Source: Aristolochia californica
Taxonomy: Eukaryota > Streptophyta > Magnoliopsida > Piperales > Aristolochiaceae
Reading direction: 5' to 3'
Assembly (NCBI GenBank): GCA_029961685.1
Contig: JARWKL010000010.1
Coordinates: 6,249,769-6,313,768 of the forward strand
Length of the DNA: 64,000 bases
Within the stretch, counting starts at the first letter, position 1. Every line of letters starts with the position of its first letter. Positions 11,101 to 20,999 of this stretch are shown here, in pieces. The notes below the pieces were generated by a model. The model saw only the letters and a program-made list of their open reading frames with translations, made no database searches and had not been told where the DNA came from. A program made the translations under genes and the position numbers.

Positions 11101-11799
11101 AAAAATATCTATAAAATCGTAAACAAAAGACCCTTCAAATAATCAAATGAAGGATACTGAAGAAAATGCGAAGGAAACGGAAACTCGAGAGCTAGATCTA
11201 CACTTTCCTTCACATCTTCTTCAGTATCCTTCATTTGATTACTTGAGGGGACTTTTGTTTATAATTTGCTAGATGCTTTTAGGAAATTCCGAGGTTTCAT
11301 GTGGCAGACGATTGGGAATTGGAATCTAGAGGTGTATTTTTTAGGCTTTAGAGAAAAAGATAAAAGAGAGAATTTTCATTTATGGTTTAGTATTACTAAA
11401 ATTTGAAAGTGTTTTTTATGTGATTTCAATATGTTTCACGTTTATCAACATACACATCTGCAAAATCGTGGACGTAAAGAAATGGACGAAATGAGTCTTA
11501 TCATCTCTCCAAGTGTATTATTATATTATGTTACATAGTTTTAAATTAAACAAAAAGTTTTCTATGGTTGGTTGACAGGAGTAATCAAATTAAACGTGTT
11601 AATTAAATTAAATTGAATTATTTTTCTAATTAAATTATAAAATTAAATTTCATTAGAATAATTATAAGGTAATAAAATGTGTATCGATAAATAAGATGTT
11701 TTAAAATGAAATTGAGTTTTTAAATATTTTAATGGTTGAAAATATATTAAATCGATAATGAAAGGTATGAAATTGGTTAGAATATAATTTTTTTATAGG
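8100..11799. repeat. Tandem duplication, unit 2
   Basis: Second copy of the sequence at 1-3654, in the same orientation. It carries the same 5' exon-like ORF and intron-like sequence and continues leftwards into the helicase pseudogene. Local differences include a small rearranged stretch around 11407-11480 and an extra GC-rich 36-bp repeat near 10720 (GCAGAGAAAGCTGGGAGCGT occurs twice). Its right end joins copia gag sequence at 11800, the same gag phrase that in unit 1 sits 2.4 kb further on at 6086. Confidence 0.92.
10563..10676 (-). pseudogene. 5' exon-like ORF of DEAH/CCCH helicase, unit 2
   Basis: A 37-residue ORF matches the one at 2474-2590 apart from a Pro to Ser change, and ends in the same KDKIVEKI and TGA. 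One of the two initiator Met codons of unit 1 is lost. It lies in the right order and strand to be the first exon of the pseudogene ending at 7430. Shared lesions show the break was already there before the duplication. Confidence 0.45.
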
Positions 11800-12250
11800 T
11801 TTGATAAGTGGGATCACGAAAATACTAAAGTTATGGCTTGGATTACATAGGAATCAAACATAGTATAGGTTTTTAGCTAGTATGAATTCAAGATTTGAGG
11901 GTTTCTACCCAAATTATCCACACCATCTTGAGATTGCCAAGAGTAAACTTTTGAGTGCTTCTGTTGTCCCCAAGTTTGATGATGTATGAGCAACACTACT
12001 TCGTATTCGAGACACTTCTTCATCCACTACTAAAGTATCATCCGCTATATATTCCGATCATAGATGCTCATCATCTGACAACGGCCAAGGTAGAGGTTAT
12101 AGAGGAGGTAGAGGAAGAGGTGGATGGATTGGTACTGGCAGAGTAGATGGGAAAGAATGTACTCATTGTAAAAATTTTGGCCACACTATAGATCATTGCT
12201 ATTACAAGGGGCCTGCACTTACTGTGGACAATATGGCCATTATAAAAAAA
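11800..12250 (+). pseudogene. Copia gag remnant with zinc knuckle
   Basis: Frames with stops read FDKWDHENT, NSRFEGFYPNYPHHLE, a Gly/Arg-rich stretch (GQGRGYRGGRGRGG) and the retroviral-type zinc knuckle CTHCKNFGHTIDHC (C-X2-C-X4-H-X4-C). This is the nucleocapsid part of a copia Gag. It joins at about 12300 to the very end of pol, so protease, integrase and reverse transcriptase have been deleted. Confidence 0.75.
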
Positions 12251-12300
12251 TATGTTATAAAGTCAATGGATAGTCATAATTGACAAGGACTAATCAGGCT

Positions 12301-12776
12301 ATTATGTCTACCATATGCAGCAAGTTGGGTATTTATGATATCTTGTCTCCCCCAGCTTGAAGGGGAGTGTTAAAATGTGGGACCCACCATGGTGCTCGAG
12401 CTGGTGGGACCAACCATGAGGATGTGGGACACCAAGAAGAGTCCTCACCCAAGCTGAAATGAGATAAAAGACTTGAAGAACAAGTGGGACCCACAAATAT
12501 CTCACGAGCTGAAACCTTATCAAGATGAGTTGGAAGATAATGAGGGACCCACAAGGATAAGGCCACGAGCTGTCCTCCTCCCTTATATTCATGTGAATGA
12601 AGAAAGAGTTCTAGTTCAACTCATATTAGTCTTCTAGTAGATTGGTTAGAATAGACTTATCTTAGAGAATTATAGTTGGAATGTAATTAGGATTGAAAGG
12701 TTAATTATATAAGGACTCTACCTCTTTCTCTACTATAAATAGAGTGTTGTAATTCAGAATTAATCAAGTAACAAAT

Positions 12777-12830
<54 letters not shown>

Positions 12831-13050
12831 TTGGCGTCACCTCTCTTTTCTCTTTTATTTTTTCTTCTCTCTATCCGAGAGCTCTTCTTCCCTTTTCTTC
12901 TTTTTTTCTTTCTTCTTTCTCTTGCTCAGAATTATGGAAAAGTGATCCTAAATTCAACAATTCTTACTTCTACAAAAAAACAAAATTACAAATTAAAAAC
13001 ATAAAGAAAAGAAAGCAATCCCAGCAACAAAAATCCTACACATAATTTAA
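12301..13050 (+). mobile_element. Copia pol end, polypurine tract and LTR
   Basis: The frame at 12307-12340 reads STICSKLGIYDI, a typical copia C-terminus. The polypurine tract TTGAAGGGGAG and an LTR start TGTTAAAATGTGGG at 12368 follow. The LTR holds repeated GTGGGACC phrases, a TATA-like CTATAAATAGAG near 12732, a long CT microsatellite and pyrimidine-rich sequence. Its right end is estimated near 13050, where a weak primer-site-like phrase occurs. The short ORFs here are artefacts of LTR sequence. Confidence 0.65.
12782..12827 (+). repeat. CT microsatellite
   Basis: An uninterrupted (CT)n run of about 46 bases, just downstream of the TATA-like box of the LTR, so it would fall in the transcribed R/U5 part. 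Confidence 0.95.
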
Positions 13051-13376
13051 GGTACTTATCAGCAGTAAGGAGAACAATGCTTACGAAGATTAACAATTCT
13101 AGGGGGAACACTTTAATGACATTGACAGGAAAAGACAAAGCAAGATTATCAAAACTGTTGAAGTAGGAACTTGTATGTACCTCCTTAGGGAGGTCTCTAC
13201 ATTAACTATAACTTCATAACACAATATCCTAAAATAAAATTACCCAAATACCCCTAACCTTTAACATTCTTATATCTCTAAAAAATATATGAGGTAGTCA
13301 TTATTCTGTTATTTCTGGATGATTTATTTTTCAATGACTATTTTTCTCTATGTCTATGTCTTTGTCTCTCATCCCT

Positions 13377-13567
13377 CTTCTCCTTTCCCTCTTCTTTCTT
13401 CTCAATCTCACTTTTTCTCTTAGTCTTCTCTTCTCAGAAAGAGTAATTTGTCTCTCTCTCTCTCTGTCTCTTCCTCTCTCTTTCACACGCACATACTTCT
13501 CCTTTCCCTCTTCTTTCTTCTCAATCTCACTTTTTCTCTTAGTCTTCTCTTCTTAGAAAGAGTAATG
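13377..13567 (+). repeat. Direct repeat of about 70 bp, spacing 119 bp
   Basis: The pyrimidine-rich stretch starting CCTTTCCCTCTTC at 13382 recurs at 13501 with one base change, up to AGAAAGAGTAAT. A TC microsatellite lies between the copies. No gene is supported here. Confidence 0.85.
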
Positions 13568-14269
13568 GGATTTCAAGGTGTTAATGTAGAAGTCAAATGA
13601 AATACGCACAGTGTCGAAACATTAATACAAAACACTTAATCGAAGATAAATAATGGAATACATAAGATAAAAATGAAAAAAAATCAACATTTCACTTACA
13701 AAAACAGAAAGAGTGTTCGGGGATATTTTCAAAAGCCTTTCAAGTACAAGAATGAAGGAGCACTGCTGCACTTCCACGAGATGGGAAAGGGATCATGAGG
13801 AAATAGAGAAATTCAAGCTTTTGCCGGTTCAAACTGCTCCATTCCACGCCGTACTATGCTCAAGCAAATGGGCCTGATTAATAAAGCGAAGCGAGAGCTA
13901 GAGCTTTTGTAGGTTAGGACGGCGACAAAAAAAAAAAAACAGAAGATTAAATAAAACATCTTACCTCCTTCCATCGGACCGTCACTTTCGTCGATGAGGA
14001 AGAACTTCAGAAGAAGAAATCGAAAAGGAAGAAGATAAAAGATGAAGAAATCGAAGATGACTGAGTTCTAGACAGAGAGTGAGGAATCGAAGAAGGAGAG
14101 GGAGAACGAGGGATATGAAGACCAAAATCCCCCATTTTCGAAGAATCGTTGTTCGTCATCACCGCCTGACGAACTACGATTATGATCTCTAATCCAATCC
14201 ACGATTTCCGCAAGAAAATTGTGCTGCCATGCTAGAGGAGAAGGAATGGAAGAGTTTCTCCTGCAGTCC

Positions 14270-14511
14270 CGCGATGCGACACTCTTCTCCTGACTCCCCC
14301 AAATCCCGGGCCGCTCGTTAAATTAACGGGCCGCTCGTTAAATTAACGAGCCAGCTTGCTAGCTTTCGAACCGAACCTTGGTTCGGTCGAGCTCCGAGCT
14401 GATCTTGGATCTCAAACTCGGTTTCAGATCTATGTATATCGAATCAAACCAAACTGGGACCGAGCCAAGCTCGAGCTGCTCGCGAACTGGCTCCGTTCGA
14501 TGCCACCCCTA
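14270..14511. mobile_element. hAT-like element end (GATGCCACCCCTA terminus)
   Basis: The stretch ends GATGCCACCCCTA at 14499-14511, the same terminus seen at 37235-37247, and shares with it phrases such as AGCTTTCGAACC and CGAGC-rich sequence. A CGGGCCGCTCGTTAAATTAA unit is repeated twice near 14310-14345. The partner end (TAGGGGTGGCATC) was not found to the left, so this is a truncated end or has lost its mate. Confidence 0.45.
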
Positions 14512-16007
14512 TCTACTGCGTTCCCGAAAACTCTCTATGAGAATCGATCCCTTCGTAACGGTAAAGCACATAAGCTCATGTGCATGAACAGTGTTAAGTA
14601 TAGAAAAGTAGAAAAAGACAAAGAAGACGCTCTTCGTGGCTCTTTTTGGATGTTTTCGTCTGCAGTGGTGGGACTAGGACGTTTCTTCTCATCCTGTTGT
14701 GGTCTCTCATAAAGATACTTTTGAATGAGAAGGCAAAAAATGCTATCAAAAGAAAAGGTGTCGAAATCCTGGCCCATAGTATGAGTGACAGAGAGAGACT
14801 GAAACAACCAAAGAAATCTCAGTTGGAGGACAGCAACCTGGATATTTATTTCCTAGGCTCAGATATGTCTTTTATCTTCGATCGGTGAGATGAATACAGG
14901 TTTACTGGATTTTCGTTGCCCAAGTAAGTTGGAGCTGGCGATTTTAAAACACAACTTCGTCTTCATTCTTTTGGCAAATCTTTTAGTTTCAAGCTCTGGT
15001 TGGAGTGGGTAGCAGACGTCTGTGAAAGTCGGCAGTCCTGTGCGTGTACGCATAGTCATTCTTTGTTCTTTAATCGTATGAAAGCTTATCTAATGATTCT
15101 TATATGAAATCGACGACACTGTAAACTCAATATTTTTTGTTAAAGCTAAAACCCAAATTAGTCGTAATCGCAATGTCCTAGTGCTGTTTTAGTAGATTTC
15201 TACCTTCTTTATTAAAGTAGCTTCGTAAGAAGAAGAGACACAACTGTTCAAACTTTCCTATGATCATCACTGCACATGCACATGATCGACACTAGTTGTG
15301 GAGCCAAAAGCAGCAACATTTGCAAAACGGGAGCAAATTGGATTTGTCCAAACTGATCGATCCCTACTTTGCTTCTTGACAAATATAGTTTCTTGGGCGA
15401 TCGCCTAGGTTTGTAAAAGTATACAGAAAGAGAATTCATTATGAAACCACCTAGCTATTTAGAATTTCCGGAGTGCATTCGCTTCTGATGGTGGACAATC
15501 GTAGATAAATCAACTTAAATCTCACACCCTAGCTTTTCAGGAAAAAGGATAGATGCCTGTCAAAAGACTCCAATATCATTTGTTTCTTTTGTTTTGTTCT
15601 TGGGGTAAAGGGAGATTCCTAAGTCAATGAGATCTCAGCCTGCCGCTCAATTTCTGCCGATCAAACGCAGCAATCATTGTTCATGTTTCGAAAAGAATAA
15701 AGATGTCAATGCCAAGGTTTGAGAGAGAAACCACTGCTCCAAATTGAACAAGTCGGTTTCTTACGTTTTTGGTTTATTGTCTGACTAGTTGAAGCAATTA
15801 TAATATTGATCTGTAGTTTTTATGGTGAAGTCGGGTACAAGTTATTTCAGAATAATTAACTACTGAAAGGTGGGATGTGATAAAAAACGATTAAATTGAT
15901 GGGTTGAAGAACTTGAAGAGCCATTGACACGCACTGTGCCAAGCAAGATCGTAATGGGAACAGGATCCCAAAGCATTAAAAAACACGATAACACCTCCTG
16001 CTTGACT
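14512..16007. other. Intergenic, upstream of metallothionein
   Basis: Several short overlapping ORFs occur on both strands, but none has recognisable domains, and no RNA gene or element border was seen. The right half is presumably distal promoter of the metallothionein gene. Confidence 0.5.
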
Positions 16008-16229
16008 TCTTCCGCGTTTTGGTTTTCTTTGGGATCACCGAGGAAATTTTGGAATGGAAAACGATATTTAGTACTTGTTAATGTTTCTCTGTTCATAAAA
16101 TATAAATATATTGCAACTCTTCCGCGTTTTGGTTTTCTTTGGGATCACCGAGGAAATTTTGGAATGGAAAACGATATTTAGTACTTGTTAATGTTTCTCT
16201 GTTCATAAAATATAAATATATTGCAACTC
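16008..16229 (+). repeat. Exact 110-bp tandem duplication in metallothionein promoter
   Basis: Two head-to-tail copies of a 110-bp unit (TCCGCGTTTTGGTTTTC at 16011 and 16121, TTGCAACTC at 16111 and 16221) with no difference that I can see. The unit ends about 175 bp upstream of the TATA box. Perfect identity means it is recent, or an assembly artefact. Confidence 0.95.
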
Positions 16230-16403
16230 GACCGATGCTTGGTGCGAGAGACGACCGGTTGAGTGATAAGATCGAGGACACGGATAGAGGTGTTCTAAAG
16301 GAGGATGGAGACGTGTCGGGGGAACCTATTGGCAAGGGAATTCAGCGGTCATTGATTTTGAAACGTGGACGGTGGATCTACGCCTTCTCTCTCTTCCTTA
16401 TCT

Positions 16404-16410
16404 CTATAAA
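16404..16410 (+). promoter_or_regulatory. TATA box of metallothionein gene
   Basis: CTATAAA lies 89 bases upstream of the ATG at 16499, placing transcription start near 16435 and giving a 5' leader of about 65 bases. An ACGTGTC element, an abscisic-acid-response-like core, lies at 16311. Confidence 0.75.
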
Positions 16411-16498
16411 TTGGAATCCCGTTTCCGGGTCTTACTCGTTCAAGTCAGTGTTGAGATAAGAGACGTCTCTGTGTCTTCGTTTCTGAAAGAAAGGGAAA

Positions 16499-17443
16499 AT
16501 GTCTTGCTGTGGTGGAAACTGCGGATGTGGATCTGGCTGCACCTGCGGCAGCGGATGCGGAGGGTATGCCTTCTTTCGTATTCATGAGCTTTTCCCTGTG
16601 ATCACTGGTCCCGAGTTTTTCTCTTTTCTGTCTGGCTTTCGTTTTCGTGGCTTTGGATTACTCCGGTAGAGATGATATCTTTGTGTGGGGATAGGAACTC
16701 GATGGATGTCCTGTCAATATTATTCATCCTGCATGCGTGGTTTTTCTGCGGTTTCTTTGTTTTCAGATGTTTATTGGAGTGAAAGACTCGCTTGATCGGT
16801 TATTGAGGTCGATGGTTGGTTTCCGTTTGGATTCTCGTTTAGTCTGCTTGCGGTTTTACCTAATTCTGGTTTTGGGGATCTCAGATTGCTGGTTCAGAAT
16901 GGCTTCTACTCTTTAGGTCTTGCTGTTTGATCGTCTCTTATTATCACTTGTTGCGTTTATATGCTATTAGCATTCGTCTGTGGCTAGTCGGAGATCGCCG
17001 GAGTCGCCGGAGACAGTAATTTCTTTTTGTTTCTTGATCCTGCGTTTATGCCTTTAGAGTTTTACTACAGCTGCTTTTATTTCTGCGGTGGGTGGAGAAT
17101 TTTTTTTTTCCTATCATGAGTCATGACTTTTAAGTCTGCAGTTGAATAATCTCATAAAAGAGGGTTTGGCGAGGACCGTGTATAAGCTTTTCTCTTCTTC
17201 TTCTTCTGCTTCTTCTTTTTCTTCTTCTTCTACACTGTTAATAGTTTCGAAATATTTATTTGTCGCAGGTGCAAGATGTACCCAGGGCTCGCTGAAAGCG
17301 CCACCACCACCACCGAAACCCTGATCATGGGGGTTGCACCTCAGAAGCTCCACTTTGCCGAGGGTTCGGAGATGGGCGTTGCCTCTGAGAACGGGTGCAA
17401 GTGCGGGGACAACTGCACCTGCGACCCATGTAACTGCAAGTGA
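16499..17443 (+). CDS. MT2: Type 2 metallothionein
   Basis: Exons 16499-16563 and 17269-17443 join across a 705-bp GT-AG intron to give 79 residues. The N-terminal domain is [20 protein letters not shown] followed by GGCKMYPG, with the CC, CXC and CXXC spacing of plant type 2 metallothioneins. A Cys-free linker of about 40 residues follows ([18 protein letters not shown]), then the C-terminal [15 protein letters not shown]. The protein is cytosolic, binds Cu and Zn through thiolates and helps in metal homeostasis and oxidative-stress buffering. The intron position inside the first Cys domain is typical. The intron has a long TTC-rich pyrimidine tract before its acceptor. The promoter carries an exact 110-bp duplication that might alter expression. 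The gene looks intact. Confidence 0.97.
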
Positions 17444-18060
17444 GGCGTTGGCCTAGTCATAAATAAGGCTGTCCTGTCGACTGTAGGTTGTTGTTGTTAC
17501 CTGTTAGTGTAAAAGTGGCATGAGAGTCATCTTTTGTAATAAGTTGGCCATGGACCGAGTGGTGAACAAGTCTGGGTGGTCTAGTGAACATGTGTTAGTG
17601 TGATGATGATGTATTAACTGAGTCTAAATGTGGTTGCGTTCTGAGATAATGAAAAATGACTCTTCCATAGTGTGTCTCAAACTCTCTGGTTTCGGTCTTT
17701 TTTCTCTTCCTTGATGCTTCACTCTCGGATTTGTTGGCTATCCCCTTTCAATTCTTTTCCGTTACTTAAATAAATGTTTTTTTTATCCAAAAACCATTTC
17801 CAACTTATCGGAAACAGGGACATGCGTGTGATCAGACTTCCCATACACCATATTTTCTACCGAAGAAATCTTTTCATGTCTAGATTGAAGGATATATCTC
17901 AATTGATAGGTTATAGAGAAAAGAGATACGTTTTAGGGAAGATAATCCCTTATCAATCTTTATCTCTATCATGCCTCCGAAACATGGATCTCCGAGAGGA
18001 AAATTCAATATTTGTCTTTAAGAAGAGGAAGCGTAGTCACATATAGGAATGTTCAATCTA
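17444..18060 (+). other. Metallothionein 3' UTR and flanking sequence
   Basis: The 3' UTR probably ends near 17660, after the AATGAAAAAT polyadenylation-like signal at 17649. The rest has a 90-codon ORF (17774-18046) with no recognised domain and no family resemblance; I do not call it a gene. Confidence 0.5.
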
Positions 18061-20010
18061 AGCGGTTGGCTGAAAGCATCAGCCAGATCAGTAGATGAGA
18101 CATGAGTAACTCGAAGAGTTTAACTATAAACTTGTTCATGAATGAAGTCGTAATCTTAAGCAACATGTTTCATGTTAAAATACTGAATTGGAGCATAGGT
18201 TTATAACACCTACATTATCACAATAAAACACGGGTTGTTATGGAAGAAAACACCAAGTTCGGTGAGAAGAGAGCAAATACCAATGATTGCAACAAAGCGA
18301 TATTCCACCTTAGTGGAGGAGTGAGTTTAACTATAAACTTGTTCGTGAACGAAGTTGTAATCTTAAGCAACATGTTTCATGTTAAAATACTGAATTGGAG
18401 CATAGGTTTATAACACCTACATTATCACAATAAAACACGGGTTGTTATGGAAGAAAACACCAAGTTCGGTGAGAAGAGAGCAAATACCAATGATTGCAAC
18501 AAAGCGATATTCCACCTTAGTGGAGGAGTGAGCTACAGTCCGTTGCTTTGTAAAAATCCAAGAGAAAGGATTACGACTTAAGCAACATAGCGATATTCCA
18601 CCTTAGTGGAGGAGTGAGCTACAGCCCGTTGCTTTGTAGAACTCCAAGAGAAAGGATTATGACTTAAGTAAACAAGATAAACACATGAGGAAGTGAAAAC
18701 ATCCTTGTTCCTACTCAATTAGCATTAGAAAATGCATGAAGAGACAAAGAAGATTGCTGATGTAGGACAATTCTATGATCTAAAGTTTTACAAAGATAGC
18801 GCAACAATCGCTTAACAGGATCCCAATGGTCAGTAGTAAGGCAATTCATAAACTAACACAATTTATTACCGCATAGGCAATGTTAGGGCGCCTAAGAGAC
18901 AAGTATTGGAGATTACCAACAATATTCTGATATCTCATGGATCAAAGAGTGTTGTGCCAGAATGAAGTGTGATTGTAGATGTCGTGGCAAGAGGCGTAGT
19001 TACAGGCTTTGCATTTGTCATACGTGTGTGAGCAACTACATAAAAAATATAACGGCTTTGAGACAAAAGTAAGCCTTAAGAATGAGGAACAACTTCAATG
19101 TCAAGAAAGTAAGTCAAGGGGCTAAGATCCTTGAGTGAAAATCACTAAGCAAGAAGGTAGATAAATGTTTCAATAGTTTGATCATTGTCTCTTGTAATAA
19201 TAATGTCATCCACATAAACCAAAATATATATCACAACAATACCTATGTGAAAGATAAATAGAGAGGAGTCTGCATGAGAGTTGGTGAAGCTAGAGGTGAT
19301 AAGAAATTGGTGCAACTCATGATACCAAACACGTGGAGCTTGCTTGAAACCATAAATAGCTTTACGAAATTTGTAGACATGGTGGAGATGATCACAATCA
19401 ATTAAACCCGTTGGTTGTGCCATAAAAATATCCTTAGATATGGCACTTTGGAGAAATGCATTATTTTGATCAAGTTGCTGAAGTGACCAACCACAACTTA
19501 CATCAAGGCTAAAAATAATGCGAATAGTGGTAAGCTTGACAACGAGACTAAAGATGTCATGATAATCAATCCTAAGGCGCCGAAGAAACCCCTTGGCAAC
19601 TCAAGAGCCTTGTACATATCTATAGAGCCATCGGATAAGTATTTAGTACAGAAAATCTATTTGCAACCAACTAGATTCTGCGAGTGATCCAAGGGAACAA
19701 GTTCCCATGTCCCATTCCAAACAAGAACATCATACTCATCTGACATAGCCTGATGCCATTTGTGATCAGTGAAAATTTGAGTCACAGTTGTGAGTTCACA
19801 GTCAGCAGATGTAGGAAGCTAGAATGTGAGGTTTAATTTTTGAATGGGCTTGTGAATGATGTTCTTGGATCTGGTGACAATAACAAGAGGAGGGGAGGAA
19901 ACGGGTAGGGATGATGGGTATGGGTCGGCCGATGAGGGAGGTGTTGGGGTAGGGTTTTGTGTTAGAGTGGGGTTAGGTGCAAGGTCTTGAATGGAGCTTG
20001 CAGAGGGTGT
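18060..20010 (-). pseudogene. Copia retrotransposon pol remnant 1
   Basis: Reading leftwards on the minus strand: a Pro/Thr-rich linker, then the start of the reverse transcriptase (WHQAMSDEYDVLVWNGTWEL near 19760-19700). Next come CGWSLQQLDQNNAFL, AIYGFKQAPRVWYHEL and the catalytic YVDDI motif inside 19145-19423. The RNase H part (SSTKVEY, then IVIM where family members have a CDN motif) lies near 18540-18200. Stops and frameshifts break it throughout. Integrase and gag are missing to the right, and no LTRs were found. Confidence 0.85.
18116..18674 (-). repeat. Nested tandem duplications inside copia RNase H
   Basis: A 207-bp unit is repeated (18116-18322 and 18323-18529, with few changes). 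An 86-bp unit (phrase AGCGATATTCCACC at 18503 and 18589) is repeated next to it. They duplicate the last part of the degenerate RNase H domain, so they arose after insertion. Confidence 0.9.
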
Positions 20011-20099
20011 AAGGACCGAGACTGTGGTGGTGCATGATTGGTCATGTATCGAGTTTGAAAATTTTTAAAATCAAGGGTTTTGATTTAGATTTGGGTTAT

Positions 20100-20960
20100 T
20101 TAAGTTTCAAAGATTTTGTACTGTTCAATTTATGCATGATAGTGTACTCAATATGGATTTCTAGAATTGGGTAGTTGGTTTTTTTTTTAATTCATTTGAT
20201 TTTTGAAATTTGATACCTCTACTCGATTTTGGTATAATTAATGGAGTAAGGTGTGTGAAGCATTGAAATTGAGGGCCTAGGATAGATCTATGTGGTTTTT
20301 AATTGCTGTAATTTCACATTTTGTGATCAATTCAAGTATAGCTAGTTGAGTGGTGAGTATGGATTTGGGGAAGTAGAGGTCTTAGTTTGATTCTTAATTC
20401 ATTTGATTTCTGAAATTTGGTATCTCTATTCGATTTTGATATAATTATTCGAGTATAGAGTATGAAGCTATGAAATTAGAAATCTATGATAGATGGGTGT
20501 GGATTTAATTGCTGAAATTCCATTTTTTTTTAGCAATTTAAGCATAGTTAGTTGAACATTGAGTATAGATTTCTTGAATTGAAGGTCTGGGTTGGATATT
20601 TAATTGATTTAATTTCTGAAATTTGATATCTTAACTTGATTTTGGCACAGTTAATTGAGTAAGGAGTAAGAAGCATAAGAAATGAAAATATAGGATAGAT
20701 GGGTGTGGATTTAATTGCTAAAATTTTATATTTTTGAGCAGTGTAAGCATAGTTAGTTGAATGTTAACTATAGATTTCTGGAATTGAAGATCTCAGTTGG
20801 ATATTTAATTGGTTTGATTTTTCTCTGCTTTATTTTGGCATAGTTAATTAAGGAGTAAGAAGCATAAGGATATATGGGTAGGGATTTAATTGCTGAAATT
20901 TCACATTTTTGTTCAATTTAAGCATATTTAGTTGAATGTTGAGTATGGATTCCTGGGATT
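20100..20960 (+). repeat. Degenerate tandem repeat, period about 206 bp
   Basis: The phrase AATTGCTG (or AATTGCTA) occurs at 20301, 20507, 20713 and 20888, each time preceded by TAGGATAGAT..GTGG and followed by TTTAAGCATAGTTAGTTGA and GAGTATGGATTTCT. Steps are 206, 206 and 175 bases. About four to five copies are present at moderate divergence. No coding capacity. Confidence 0.85.
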
Positions 20961-20999
20961 GACCTCATTACTCTTTTGATAATTATATATCGCCTTTCA

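Noticed and set aside
17142..17353. ORFs on both strands in the metallothionein intron/exon 2 area
   Set aside because: They are shadows of the TTC-rich intron tract and of exon 2 in other frames.
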